The notes under the pieces were generated by a model that searched no databases, was not told the origin of the DNA, and worked only from the letters and a program-made list of their open reading frames with translations. The position numbers and the translations under genes are program-made. Below are positions 28,676 to 38,714 of a stretch of DNA of 62,092 nt, one piece after another. Source of the DNA: Vibrio mexicanus (GTDB lineage: Bacteria > Pseudomonadota > Gammaproteobacteria > Enterobacterales > Vibrionaceae); assembly GCF_001012815.1 (NCBI RefSeq), contig NZ_JYJP01000111.1, forward strand, positions 1-62,092. The letters are read 5' to 3'. The first letter of the stretch is position 1; every line of letters begins with the position of its first letter.

Positions 28676-30145
28676 ATGCAAGGTTTAGCGAAACTACTTG
28701 TGATTGAAGACGACGATTCAACGCGTATCAATCTGAGTAACATATTAGAATTTGTTGGAGAGCAGTGCGAAGCAATTACCTCTAGTCAGGTTGATGATAT
28801 TGAATTATCGGGGCTATGGGCTGGTTGCATCGTAGGCTCAGTCAAAGGGAATAAGCTGACAACCACGCTAAGTGACAAGTTGGTGAGTGCCAACCACATT
28901 CCATTATTGATTGCCGGCAAACAGCCATATTCCCTAGAGGATTACCCGCATTACGTGGGTGAATTGGAATATCCTCTCAACTACCCTCAATTAAGCGAAG
29001 CTTTGCGTCATTGCAAAGAGTTCTTGGGTCGTAAAGGCATTTCTGTCGGCGCTTCAAATCGTAAAAATACCCTATTCCGCAGCCTAGTTGGCCAAAGTCA
29101 TGGTGTCCAAGAAGTTCGCCATTTGATCGAGCAAGTCGCTTCAACGGAAGCGAACGTGCTCATTCTTGGTGAGTCCGGTACGGGTAAAGAAGTGGTTGCG
29201 CGTAATATCCATTATCACTCAGCTCGCCGTAATGGCCCATTTGTACCAATCAACTGCGGAGCCATTCCGCCGGATCTTCTCGAAAGTGAACTATTCGGTC
29301 ACGAGAAAGGTGCGTTCACTGGTGCATTAACCTCGCGTAAAGGCCGTTTTGAACTCGCAGAAGGTGGCACACTGTTTCTTGATGAAATTGGTGATATGCC
29401 AATGCCAATGCAGGTAAAACTGCTGCGTGTACTTCAAGAGCGTTGCTTTGAGCGTGTTGGTGGTAACAATACGATTAAAGCGGATGTGCGCGTCATCGCG
29501 GCAACACACCGTAATTTAGAGTCCATGATCGATGACCACTCTTTCCGTGAAGATCTTTATTACCGCTTAAATGTATTTCCAATCGAGATGCCAGCGCTTA
29601 AAGAGCGCAAAGATGATATCCCGTTATTACTGCAAGAGCTAATGACTCGTATGGAAGCGGAAGGTGGGCAGCCAATTTGCTTCACACCGCGAGCAATTAA
29701 CTCTTTGATGGAGCACGATTGGCCGGGTAATGTTCGTGAGCTAGCGAACTTAGTTGAAAGGATGATCATCCTGTATCCAAATAGCCTAGTGGATGTGAAT
29801 CACCTGCCAACGAAATATCGTTACAGCGATATTCCTGAGTTCCATGCGGAGCATTACGGTTTCGAGAGTGTGGAAGAGCAAGAGCGCGAAGCATTAGCGG
29901 ATATCTTCTCTGAGAACTTCACGTTTGAAGAAGAAGAGGTGTCGTTTGCTGAGCATGCGAACCCGCCACAAGGCTTACCGCCTGAAGGGGTAAACTTGAA
30001 AGAGCTTCTCGCTGATCTTGAAGTCAACATGATTAGCCAAGCTCTTGAAGCGCAAGGTGGTGTTGTTGCGAGAGCAGCAGATATGTTGGGTATGAGACGC
30101 ACAACCTTGGTTGAAAAGATGCGTAAATATAACCTTCAACGTTAG
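28676..30145 (+). CDS. flrA: Master flagellar activator FlrA (sigma-54 dependent)
   Basis: This 489-residue protein is the class I regulator of Vibrio polar flagella. It has an N-terminal FleQ/receiver-like domain (LLVIEDDDSTRINLSNIL). The central AAA+ domain carries Walker A GESGTGKE and the sigma-54 contact loop GAFTGA. A C-terminal Fis-type helix-turn-helix ends the protein (AADMLGMRRTTLVEKMRKY). It is known to activate flrBC and other class II sigma-54 promoters, and FleQ-like relatives bind c-di-GMP. No sigma-54 promoter is seen in front of it, consistent with being top of the cascade. Confidence 0.96.
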   Translation: MQGLAKLLVIEDDDSTRINLSNILEFVGEQCEAITSSQVDDIELSGLWAGCIVGSVKGNKLTTTLSDKLVSANHIPLLIAGKQPYSLEDYPHYVGELEYPLNYPQLSEALRHCKEFLGRKGISVGASNRKNTLFRSLVGQSHGVQEVRHLIEQVASTEANVLILGESGTGKEVVARNIHYHSARRNGPFVPINCGAIPPDLLESELFGHEKGAFTGALTSRKGRFELAEGGTLFLDEIGDMPMPMQVKLLRVLQERCFERVGGNNTIKADVRVIAATHRNLESMIDDHSFREDLYYRLNVFPIEMPALKERKDDIPLLLQELMTRMEAEGGQPICFTPRAINSLMEHDWPGNVRELANLVERMIILYPNSLVDVNHLPTKYRYSDIPEFHAEHYGFESVEEQEREALADIFSENFTFEEEEVSFAEHANPPQGLPPEGVNLKELLADLEVNMISQALEAQGGVVARAADMLGMRRTTLVEKMRKYNLQR

Positions 30146-30211
30146 ATATAAGCATCAAAAATTTGACCGTCAATAAGATGACTTAATGTTAACTTGTTGA
30201 TAATTAAATAT

Positions 30212-30246
30212 AAAAGCCTGGCTTGCATTTTGCATCTCAGGCTTTT
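30212..30246 (+). terminator. Hairpin between flrA and flrB
   Basis: AAAAGCCTG pairs with CAGGCTTTT, and an inner TGCA pair lies in the loop. The next bases (GTAGTTTTT) are T-rich. It may end flrA transcription, yet the flrB sigma-54 promoter lies within it. Confidence 0.55.
30219..30234 (+). promoter_or_regulatory. Sigma-54 promoter of flrBC
   Basis: TGGCTTGCATTTTGCA has the -24 GG and -12 GC at the correct spacing of the TGGCACG-N4-TTGCW consensus. It is 55 bp upstream of the flrB start. FlrA-dependent sigma-54 transcription of flrBC is established in V. cholerae. Confidence 0.85.
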
Positions 30247-30288
30247 GTAGTTTTTAGGCAAATTTATGACATCGAGACCGCAGTCACT

Positions 30289-31317
30289 ATGGAAAATCAC
30301 TCACATCTCGACTCACTTGAAGATCAGGTAGAGCGCTATAAGCAGGTGTTAGACGTCATGCCAGCAGGCGTGATCTTGTTGGATACGCAGGGCGTGGTTA
30401 GAGAAGCCAACCCTGAAGCCGCGAAAATTCTTGAGGTGCCTCTTGCTGGGGAAAAGTGGTTTTCCATTATTCAAAGTGCTTTTGACCCTAAAGAAGATGA
30501 TGGTCACGAGATATCGCTTCGCAACGGTCGTAAAGTGCGTCTAGCCATCTCCGCATCTGCAACGGGCCAGTTAATACTTATTACCGACCTAACTGAAACA
30601 CGCTTATTGCAGTCAAGAGTCAGTGACTTACAAAGGTTATCCTCGCTTGGCCGAATGGTTGCATCATTAGCACACCAAGTGAGAACGCCGTTATCGAGTG
30701 CCATGCTATATGCCTCGAACCTAGGAGCGCCAAACCTTCCGCCAGCAACGAAAGATCGATTTCAATCCAAGTTGATGGACCGTTTGCATGATCTTGAGAA
30801 GCAAGTGAACGACATGTTGCTGTTTGCCAAAGGCGGCGACAACAAAGTAGTAAAGGCGTTTACCCTCGCCCAATTGGTCGACGAGTTCTCACCAATGGTG
30901 GAGACAGCGTTGAAAAATGGCGATATTGATTACTGCCAAGAAGTGGAAGAGCACGATACGGTGTTAATGGGGAATTCAAACGCCATCGCTTCAGCTCTAA
31001 GTAACTTGGTGCTCAATGCGATCCAAATTGCAGGTAAGGGCAGCCAGATAGATGTGTTTTTCCGCCCCGTTAATGGTGAGCTGAAAATCTCAGTTCAAGA
31101 CAGTGGCCCTGGTGTCCCTAAAGAACTACAAGCTAAAATTATGGAACCATTTTTTACCACTCGCTCACAAGGTACAGGCCTTGGTTTAGCCGTGGTTCAA
31201 ATGGTGTGTCGCGCACATGATGGGCGACTAGAACTGATTTCAGAGGAAGGCGATGGCGCCTGCTTTACCATGTGTATTCCGCTTGAACGCGCTGGTGTTA
31301 GCCTCAAGAAGCAATGA
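30289..31317 (+). CDS. flrB: Flagellar sensor kinase FlrB
   Basis: This soluble two-component histidine kinase has about 342 residues. An N-terminal PAS-like region (YKQVLDVMPAGVILLDTQG) leads to the H-box SLAHQVRTPLSSA with phospho-acceptor histidine 129 and an ATPase domain (ALSNLVLNAIQIA; TGLGLAVVQMV). It phosphorylates FlrC. The ATG at 30289 is chosen because the in-frame ATG at 30223 overlaps the promoter and hairpin. It has no membrane segment. flrC begins 13 bp downstream. Confidence 0.94.
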   Translation: MENHSHLDSLEDQVERYKQVLDVMPAGVILLDTQGVVREANPEAAKILEVPLAGEKWFSIIQSAFDPKEDDGHEISLRNGRKVRLAISASATGQLILITDLTETRLLQSRVSDLQRLSSLGRMVASLAHQVRTPLSSAMLYASNLGAPNLPPATKDRFQSKLMDRLHDLEKQVNDMLLFAKGGDNKVVKAFTLAQLVDEFSPMVETALKNGDIDYCQEVEEHDTVLMGNSNAIASALSNLVLNAIQIAGKGSQIDVFFRPVNGELKISVQDSGPGVPKELQAKIMEPFFTTRSQGTGLGLAVVQMVCRAHDGRLELISEEGDGACFTMCIPLERAGVSLKKQ

Positions 31318-31330
31318 TTGGAGAAGAATA

Positions 31331-32741
31331 ATGGCTCAAAGCAAAGTATTGATCGTAGAAGATGATGAAGGCCTACGTGAAGCACTGGTTGATACTCTTG
31401 CCCTAGCGGGTTACGAGTGGCTAGAAGCTGACTGTGCAGAAGATGCCTTAGTGAAACTCAAATCTAACTCAGTGGATATCGTTGTTTCTGATGTTCAGAT
31501 GGCGGGCATGGGCGGCTTAGCTTTGCTTCGCAATATTAAGCAGCATTGGCCGAATCTACCTGTTTTGCTAATGACGGCGTACGCCAACATTGAAGATGCG
31601 GTGTCAGCGATGAAGGAAGGTGCTATCGACTACATGGCCAAACCTTTCGCACCGGAAGTGTTGCTGAACATGGTTAGCCGTTATGCGCCAATCAAGTCCG
31701 ATGACAATGGCGATGCCGTTGTCGCTGATGAGAAAAGTATTAAGCTCCTTGCTCTTGCAGATAAAGTCGCAAAAACCGATGCCAGTGTTATGGTTCTTGG
31801 CCCAAGCGGTTCGGGTAAAGAGGTGATGTCTCGCTATATCCACAACGCTTCAAATCGTAAAGATGGCCCATTTGTCGCCATTAACTGTGCGGCGATTCCT
31901 GATAACATGCTAGAAGCTACTCTGTTTGGTTACGAAAAAGGTGCGTTTACAGGCGCAGTTCAGGCGTGTCCGGGTAAGTTTGAGCAAGCACAAGGCGGTA
32001 CAATCTTACTCGATGAAATCAGTGAAATGGATCTTGCTTGCAAGCTAAACTGCTTCGCGTACTTCAAGAACGTGAAGTAGAACGCTTGGGTAGCCGTAAG
32101 AGCATCAAACTTGATGTGCGTGTTCTGGCAACCAGTAACCGCGACCTCAAGCAATATGTACAGGAAGGTAACTTCCGAGAAGATTTATACTATCGATTGA
32201 ATGTATTTCCAATTACTTGGCCTTCACTGAGTGAACGTAAAGGGGACATTGAGCCTTTAGCTAAGCATTTAATTGAACGAAACTGCAAAAAACTTGGTCT
32301 TCCTGTGCCAAGCTTAGCAAATGAAGCCGTGAATAAACTTTTGCACTACACGTGGCCGGGGAATGTTCGCGAACTCGATAACGTCGTTCAACGTGCGCTA
32401 ATTTTAAGCGAGAACGGTGATATTACGGCCGAGCATATTTTGCTAGAAGGTATCGACTGGCAAGATGCGGGTGGCCTGCAACAAGTTGTAGAAGGTGGCG
32501 AATCGGCAGTGGTGCCCGACGTGAAGCGGTTGCAGAAGCTGAAGCGTTCAAACCAATGAGCGCGGGTGCAAGTGGGCTTGGTGGTGAGCTGAGGGACCAA
32601 GAGTACGCCATCATTTTGGAAACTTTGGTGGAATGCAACGGTCGCCGCAAAGAAATGGCCGAAAAATTGGGGATTAGTCCAAGAACGTTACGTTACAAAC
32701 TGGCTAAAATGCGTGATGCAGGAATTGAAATTCCTAGTTAG
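31331..32741 (+). CDS. flrC: Flagellar response regulator FlrC, two frameshifts
   Basis: This NtrC-type activator has about 470 residues after repair. It has a receiver domain with phospho-acceptor D54 (VVSDVQMAGMGG), an AAA+ domain with Walker A GPSGSGKE and the GAFTGA loop, and a Fis-type helix-turn-helix (MAEKLGISPRTLRYKLAKM). It activates class III sigma-54 promoters. The frame breaks at TT 32038-32039, where one T restores LALQAKLLRVLQERE. It breaks again at AA 32524-32525, where one A restores VKAVAEAEAFKPMSAG. It is co-transcribed with flrB. Confidence 0.95.
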
Positions 32742-32759
32742 AATGGTGAACTTTTGATG

Positions 32760-32775
32760 TGGCATATTAATTGCT
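32760..32775 (+). promoter_or_regulatory. Sigma-54 promoter of fliE operon
   Basis: TGGCATATTAATTGCT has correctly spaced GG and GC elements. It starts 19 bp after flrC ends and lies 53 bp before fliE. Confidence 0.85.
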
Positions 32776-32827
32776 GCGTCAACTTTATTACGAAAGAACT
32801 AGTCAAAGAGTTGACATAGAGGTAGCG

Positions 32828-33139
32828 ATGAAAATTGACGGATTCCAAAATGAAATGCAAGCAATGATGCTTGAAGCTACTAATGCTCGACCTACGGCGA
32901 CTGGCCAGACTGTTGGTGCAGACTTTGGAGATATGCTCAGCAAGGCAATCAATAATGTCAACGGACTGTCTAAAACCTCTAGTGATTTGCAAATGCGTTT
33001 TGACCGTGGAGATGAAGATGTCTCCTTGTCTGATGTAATGATTGCTCGAAATAAATCGAGCGTAGCGTTTGAAGCGACCATTCAGGTTCGCAATAAAATG
33101 GTAGAAGCTTATAAAGAGCTTATGAATATGCCAGTGTAA
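32828..33139 (+). CDS. fliE: Flagellar hook-basal body protein FliE
   Basis: This 103-residue protein links the MS ring to the rod. The C-terminal half (DVSLSDVMIARNKSSVAFEA, then IQVRNKMVEAYKELMNMPV) is the FliE signature. The ATG at 32828 (MKIDGFQNEM) is preceded by GAGGTAG; a longer frame from 32771 would include the promoter. It begins the fliEFGHIJ operon. Confidence 0.95.
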   Translation: MKIDGFQNEMQAMMLEATNARPTATGQTVGADFGDMLSKAINNVNGLSKTSSDLQMRFDRGDEDVSLSDVMIARNKSSVAFEATIQVRNKMVEAYKELMNMPV

Positions 33140-33153
33140 GTTAGGTTGCGACT

Positions 33154-34902
33154 GTGTCAGAAGAAAACAAATCTACAGATCTTACCGTATCCGACTCAGG
33201 TTCAGACACTGCTGTCATGGCCTCATCGGATATGGATTTAGATGTCCAAAACCCAGATGTGGATGAGAAAAGCTCATCGAAATTTGATATGGCGATGGGT
33301 GACCTTGACCTACTACGTCAGGTTGTTCTTGTTGTATCTATTTCAATCTGTGTTGCGTTGATCGTGATGCTATTTTTCTGGGTCAAAGAACCAGAAATGC
33401 GTCCGCTTGGCGCTTACGAGACAGAAGAGCTGATCCCTGTTCTAGATTATCTTGACCAACAAAAGATGAACTACAAGCTCGATGGCAATACGATTTTGGT
33501 GCCAGCGAGTGAATACAACAGTCTAAAACTGAATATGGTTCGTGCTGGCTTGAATCAATCGAGCAATGCCGGTGACGATATTTTGATGCAAGATATGGGC
33601 TTTGGTGTATCTCAACGTCTGGAACGTGAGAGACTCAAACTAAGCCGTGAGCGTCAGCTTTCTCTGGCGATTGAGCAGATGCGTCAAGTGCGTAAAGCAC
33701 GAGTACTGTTGGCGCTACCGCAGCAAAGCGTGTTTGTACGTCATAACCAAGAAGCATCGGCATCGGTCTTTCTAACTCTTCGCACGGGCACTAACCTCAA
33801 ACAAGGTGAAGTGGATTCCGTAGTTGATATGGTAGCGAGTGCCGTGCCTGGTATGAAGCCATCGCGCATTACCGTTACCGACCAACACGGCCGCTTGTTA
33901 AGCTCTGGCTCGCAAGACCCTGCCTCTGCCGCTCGTCGTAAAGAACACGAGTTAGAACGCAAACAAGAACAAGCGCTGCGTGAGAAAATTGACTCTGTGC
34001 TAATCCCTATTCTGGGCCTAGGTAACTACACCGCTCAAGTGGATATCGAACTGGACTTCAGTGCGGTGGAGCAGACTCGTAAGCAGTTTGATCCTAATAC
34101 GCCAGCGACTCGAAGCGAATACACACTTGAAGATTATAACAACGGTAACGTTGTTGCGGGTGTTCCGGGAGCGTTAAGTAACCAACCGCCTGCCGATGCG
34201 TCTATCCCTCAAGATGTGGCGCAAATGAAAGACGGTTCTTTACTAGGGCAAGGATCTGTACACAAAGAAGCGACGCGTAACTTTGAGCTGGACACTACAA
34301 TCAGTCATGAGCGCCGACAAACCGGCGTTGTAAACCGTCAAACCGTTGCGGTTGCGATTAAAGATCGAGCAATTGTGAATCCAGATACGGGTGAAACGAC
34401 TTATGTGCCACTGTCTCAAGATCAGCTAGATGCGGTTCGCCAAGTTCTTGTTGGTGCAGTAGGCTTTAATGAGCGTCGTGGTGACTTGCTCAACGTATTA
34501 AGTATGCAGTTTGCAGAGCCAGAAATTGAAACCATTGCTGATGTGCCAATTTGGGAGCATCCGAACTTCAACGATTGGATTCGTTGGTTCGCCAGTGCCT
34601 TGGTTATCATCGTGGTCGTGCTTGTACTGGTTCGCCCTGCGATGAAAAAACTACTCAACCCTGCTGCTGAAGAAGACGATGATCAACTATACGGTCCAGA
34701 TGGTATGCCAATCGGTGCCGATGGTGAAACAAGCCTAATTGGCGGGGATATCGAGGGTGGAGAGTTGTTTGAGTTTGGATCGAGTATTGACCTTCCAAAC
34801 CTACATAAAGACGAAGATGTCTTGAAAGCTGTTCGTGCCCTCGTTGCTAATGAACCAGAGCTTGCTGCTCAAGTTGTGAAGAATTGGATGGAAGATGCCT
34901 AA
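33154..34902 (+). CDS. fliF: Flagellar MS-ring protein FliF
   Basis: This 582-residue inner-membrane protein forms the MS ring. One membrane helix lies at about residues 55-77 and a second at about 478-498, enclosing a large periplasmic domain (YKLDGNTILVPASEYNSLKL; QQSVFVRHNQEASASVFLTL). The acidic C-terminal tail binds FliG. The start is a GTG at 33154. The last eight bases overlap fliG, which suggests translational coupling between these two partners. Confidence 0.96.
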   Translation: MSEENKSTDLTVSDSGSDTAVMASSDMDLDVQNPDVDEKSSSKFDMAMGDLDLLRQVVLVVSISICVALIVMLFFWVKEPEMRPLGAYETEELIPVLDYLDQQKMNYKLDGNTILVPASEYNSLKLNMVRAGLNQSSNAGDDILMQDMGFGVSQRLERERLKLSRERQLSLAIEQMRQVRKARVLLALPQQSVFVRHNQEASASVFLTLRTGTNLKQGEVDSVVDMVASAVPGMKPSRITVTDQHGRLLSSGSQDPASAARRKEHELERKQEQALREKIDSVLIPILGLGNYTAQVDIELDFSAVEQTRKQFDPNTPATRSEYTLEDYNNGNVVAGVPGALSNQPPADASIPQDVAQMKDGSLLGQGSVHKEATRNFELDTTISHERRQTGVVNRQTVAVAIKDRAIVNPDTGETTYVPLSQDQLDAVRQVLVGAVGFNERRGDLLNVLSMQFAEPEIETIADVPIWEHPNFNDWIRWFASALVIIVVVLVLVRPAMKKLLNPAAEEDDDQLYGPDGMPIGADGETSLIGGDIEGGELFEFGSSIDLPNLHKDEDVLKAVRALVANEPELAAQVVKNWMEDA

Positions 34903-35950
34903 TGATATTGTCCCTCAAGGCGAGGGTGACCAAGATTCTGAAAACTCAATTGATATAGCGACGATACCCGGTGAGGAAAAGGCGGCTATTCTTCTGTTGA
35001 GTTTGAATGAAGAAGATGCAGCGGGCATCATCCGCCACCTTGAACCTAAACAGGTTCAGCGTGTGGGCAGTGCGATGGCCCGAGCGGCAGATTTAAATCA
35101 AGAAAAAGTGGGTGCGGTGCATCGTGCTTTCTTGGAAGACATTCAGAAATACACCAACATTGGTATGGGCAGCGAAGACTTCATGCGTAATGCCCTTGTT
35201 GCTGCACTGGGTGAAGATAAAGCGAATAACTTGGTCGACCAAATTCTATTGGGTACTGGCTCGAAAGGTCTTGATTCACTTAAGTGGATGGACCCTCGTC
35301 AGGTGGCGAGCATCATTATCAACGAGCACCCTCAGATTCAAACCATTGTATTGTCCTACTTAGAAGCCGACCAGTCGGCGGAGATCTTGTCTCAGTTCGC
35401 CGAACGTGACCGTCTCGATCTGATGATGCGTATTGCTAACCTTGAAGAAGTTCAACCGTCGGCATTGGCAGAGCTGAATGAAATCATGGAGAAACAGTTC
35501 GCTGGTCAAGCGGGTGCTCAAGCTGCCAAGATTGGTGGCCTGAAAGCGGCTGCTGAAATCATGAACTACATGGACAATAACGTTGAAGGCATCTTGATGG
35601 ATCAAATCCGCGATCAAGATGAAGACATGGCGACACAGATCGAAGACCTCATGTTTGTATTCGAGAACCTTATCGAAGTCGACGACCAAGGTATTCAGAA
35701 ACTGCTGCGTGACGTTCCACAAGACGTACTTCAGAAAGCACTCAAAGGTGCCGACGATGCTCTGCGCGATAAGATCTTCAAGAACATGTCTAAGCGTGCA
35801 GCTGAGATGATGGCTGATGACCTAGAAGCGATGCCGCCGGTTAAAGTTTCTGACGTAGAAGCGGCTCAGAAAGAAGTACTGGCGATTGCCCGTCGCATGG
35901 CCGATGCCGGAGAAATTATGCTTTCTGGTGGTGCGGACGAGTTCTTGTAA
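34895..35950 (+). CDS. fliG: Flagellar motor switch protein FliG
   Basis: This 351-residue rotor protein transmits torque. It has an N-terminal FliF-binding domain (EEKAAILLLSLNEEDAAGII), a middle domain with an EHPQ motif, and a C-terminal domain with the charged torque helix (DQGIQKLLRDVPQDVLQKAL). It begins within the end of fliF. A 59-bp gap precedes fliH. Confidence 0.97.
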   Translation: MPNDIVPQGEGDQDSENSIDIATIPGEEKAAILLLSLNEEDAAGIIRHLEPKQVQRVGSAMARAADLNQEKVGAVHRAFLEDIQKYTNIGMGSEDFMRNALVAALGEDKANNLVDQILLGTGSKGLDSLKWMDPRQVASIIINEHPQIQTIVLSYLEADQSAEILSQFAERDRLDLMMRIANLEEVQPSALAELNEIMEKQFAGQAGAQAAKIGGLKAAAEIMNYMDNNVEGILMDQIRDQDEDMATQIEDLMFVFENLIEVDDQGIQKLLRDVPQDVLQKALKGADDALRDKIFKNMSKRAAEMMADDLEAMPPVKVSDVEAAQKEVLAIARRMADAGEIMLSGGADEFL

Positions 35951-36009
35951 TCCACTTAAAAAGCTTTGTAGTTTAAAGATAATCAAAGTTTACCGCGTGA
36001 AGGATTTTT

Positions 36010-36810
36010 ATGTCAGGTGAAAGAAAACGAGGCTTTTTGCGCCTGAATGATGACGAGCAAGTCGAGCAACCTAAAAAGTGGGGCTTGCCTGACTACACGT
36101 CTGAAACCAATAAAAATGCCAAAGAAACGGCGCTGAACTACGATCCGGGTTGGGTGCCGAACTTTGATGAACCGCAAGAAGAACAACCTCTTGAACTCAC
36201 CGAAGAAGAGATCGAGCTGATCAAGCAAGGTGCTTATCAAGAAGGCATGTTGCAAGGTCAAGAAGCCGGTTTTAAACAGGGTTATGAGAAAGGTAAAGAG
36301 CAAGGCATTCAGGATGGTCATCAAGAGGGCCTAGCCGCAGGTAACGCTGAAGGTGTAGCAGCAGGTCAGGAGTTCATTCAGCAACAAGTACAAACCTTTG
36401 TAACACTGGCTAATCAGTTTGCTCAACCATTAGAGCTAATGAACGCTCAGGTTGAAAAACAACTGGTCGACATGGTTTTGACTCTTGTAAAAGAAGTCGT
36501 CCATGTTGAAGTACAAACCAATCCTCAAGTCATTTTAGATACCATTAAACAATCGGTAGAAGCACTGCCAATTTCTGGTCACGCGATAACGTTGAAGTTG
36601 CATCCAGATGATGTCGCTATCATTCGCTCAGCTTATGGTGAAGAGCAATTAGAGTTTCGTAATTGGACGTTAATGGAAGAGCCTGCGTTAAATCGTGGTG
36701 ATGTCCAAATCGAGGCGGGTGAATCAAGCGTGAACTATCGCATGGAAGATCGTATTCGAAATGTCATCCAAAGCTTTTGTGGTACCAATCGCCATCAGGG
36801 AAGCGACTAA
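36010..36810 (+). CDS. fliH: Flagellar ATPase regulator FliH
   Basis: This 266-residue cytoplasmic stator of the export ATPase has a glycine-repeat helix (GYEKGKEQGIQDGHQEGLAA) with GxxxG-type spacing, typical of FliH. A C-terminal V-ATPase E-like domain follows (TLKLHPDDVAIIR). It dimerises and binds FliI and FliN. Its stop codon shares a base with the fliI start (TAATG). Confidence 0.95.
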   Translation: MSGERKRGFLRLNDDEQVEQPKKWGLPDYTSETNKNAKETALNYDPGWVPNFDEPQEEQPLELTEEEIELIKQGAYQEGMLQGQEAGFKQGYEKGKEQGIQDGHQEGLAAGNAEGVAAGQEFIQQQVQTFVTLANQFAQPLELMNAQVEKQLVDMVLTLVKEVVHVEVQTNPQVILDTIKQSVEALPISGHAITLKLHPDDVAIIRSAYGEEQLEFRNWTLMEEPALNRGDVQIEAGESSVNYRMEDRIRNVIQSFCGTNRHQGSD

Positions 36811-38128
36811 TGCTTAGCTTGGACGAACGTCTCAGCCAATACAAAACACAAGGTATCTCTTGTCGCCCAGTTGCGTCCGGTAAGTTAGTTCGTGTGGTCG
36901 GTCTAACGCTGGAAGCGACAGGTTGTCGTGCACCAATCGGTAGCCTTTGCACCGTAGAAACCATGGCTGGAGAGATGGAAGCCGAAGTGGTCGGTTTTTC
37001 TGGTGATAGTCTTTTCTTGATGCCTAGTGAGCAAATCACGGGTGTTTTGCCTGGCGCAAAAGTCACACCAATGACGAGTGAAGCTGGATTGTCCGTGGGT
37101 ATGGAACTGCTAGGGCGCGTCATTGATGGTGTGGGTAACCCACTGGATGGTTTAGGGCCAATTTATACCGATAAGAAAGCCACATTCAACGCAGAGCCTA
37201 TCAACCCATTGGCTCGCAAACCTATTACCGAACCTTTGGATGTTGGCCTAAAAGCGATCAACGGCCTGCTTACTGTGGGTAAAGGCCAGCGTATCGGTCT
37301 GTTTGCAGGTTCCGGTGTTGGTAAATCGGTTACGCTGGGGATGATGACTCGAGGCACGACAGCGCAAGTGGTTGTGGTTGGTCTAATCGGTGAGCGTGGA
37401 CGAGAAGTAAAAGAGTTCATCGAGGAAATTCTCGGTGTGGATGGAAGACAGCGTTCGGTGGTGGTTGCCGCTCCTGCGGACTCCTCGCCTCTGATGCGTT
37501 TAAAAGGCTGTCAAACCGCCCTCACCATTGCCGAATATTTCAGAGACCAAGGTCTCGATGTTCTTCTTCTAATGGACTCGCTGACGCGTTTTGCTCAGGC
37601 TCAGCGTGAAATTGCTTTGTCTGTTGGTGAACCACCAGCAACTAAAGGTTACCCGCCATCTGTATTCGCCAAGCTGCCTGCGCTCGTTGAGCGAGCAGGT
37701 AATGGGGGCCAGACCAAGGCTCTATTACGGCATTCTTTACCGTTCTGACCGAAGGTGATGATCTACAAGATCCCATCGCTGACGCTTCTCGTGCGATTTT
37801 GGATGGTCACGTTGTGCTATCTCGTGAAATGGCCGATGCAGGTCACTATCCAGCAATTGATGTAGAGAAATCTGTCAGCCGTGTTATGCCTCAAATCACT
37901 TCTGAAGAACACGTTCTGATGTCGAAAGCGGTGAGACAAGTGCTCTCTATTTGTCGTAAGAACCAAGATTTGGTTTCGATTGGCGCATACAAACCAGGCT
38001 CAGATCCTGCGATTGATGGTGCGTTTACGTTGAAACCTAAACTGGATGAGTACCTACAGCAAGGCATGAAAGAGAGCGTACCATACGAAATGTGCATCAA
38101 CATGTTGAAGCATGTGTTGGCGGGGTAG
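36810..38128 (+). CDS. fliI: Flagellum-specific export ATPase FliI, frameshifted
   Basis: This ATPase of the flagellar type III export system has about 439 residues after repair. It has Walker A FAGSGVGKS, the Walker B region DVLLLMDSLTRFAQAQREIA and the ATPase signature region downstream. The frame breaks in the run G(37704-37708)-CC; one added base gives AGNGGPDQGSITAFFTVLTE and joins the 3' part from 37711. Because export needs this enzyme, a true null is unlikely beside an otherwise complete cluster. The ATG at 36810 overlaps the fliH stop. Confidence 0.95.
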
Positions 38129-38134
38129 TAGCGT

Positions 38135-38587
38135 ATGGATAATGCTCTCGAATTTCTGTTAGACCAAGCAAAAGATCATGAAGACAAAGCGGTTTTAGCT
38201 CTGAATCAAGCGAGAACTGAACTCGAGGGCTACTACGAGCAGCTATCGCAGATAGAAAAGTATCGTTTGGATTATTGTCAGCAACTCGTTGATCGCGGCA
38301 TGAATGGCTTAACGGCGAGTCAATATGGACATCTGAATCGATTCTTAACTCAGCTCGATGAAACCTTATCCAAACAGAAAGAAGCGGAAGAGCACTTCAA
38401 AAATCAAGTCGAGAACTGCGAGCAACACTGGTTAGAGACTCGAAAGCAGCGTCGTTCTTATGAATGGCTAATGGAAAAGAAGAAAAAAGATAAGCAAATG
38501 GAACAGGAGCATCGTGAGCAAAAGCAAATGGATGAGTTCTCCACATTACAGTTTGCTCGAAATAGATTGAACGGAAATCACTTCTAG
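38135..38587 (+). CDS. fliJ: Flagellar export chaperone FliJ
   Basis: This 150-residue protein is almost entirely coiled coil, rich in lysine, glutamate and glutamine, as expected for FliJ, the central-stalk partner of FliI. A representative segment is LNQARTELEGYYEQLSQIEK. It ends the fliE-J unit. The sigma-54 promoter for fliK follows at 38627. Confidence 0.93.
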   Translation: MDNALEFLLDQAKDHEDKAVLALNQARTELEGYYEQLSQIEKYRLDYCQQLVDRGMNGLTASQYGHLNRFLTQLDETLSKQKEAEEHFKNQVENCEQHWLETRKQRRSYEWLMEKKKKDKQMEQEHREQKQMDEFSTLQFARNRLNGNHF

Positions 38588-38626
38588 CCGCTTTCTTTGG
38601 TTGTAAGCTTATATCCTCACTTTCTT

Positions 38627-38642
38627 TGGCTCAATTCTTGCT
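38627..38642 (+). promoter_or_regulatory. Sigma-54 promoter of fliK operon
   Basis: TGGCTCAATTCTTGCT has the -24 GG and -12 GC at consensus spacing. It lies in the 127-bp gap between fliJ and fliK, 73 bp before the fliK start. Confidence 0.82.
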
Positions 38643-38714
38643 AATTTCTCCTCATATAAGAACTGTTTTCCGGTTTTTTGGATAAGCACTGTCTGTTTTG
38701 TTGAGAGCGAACTT

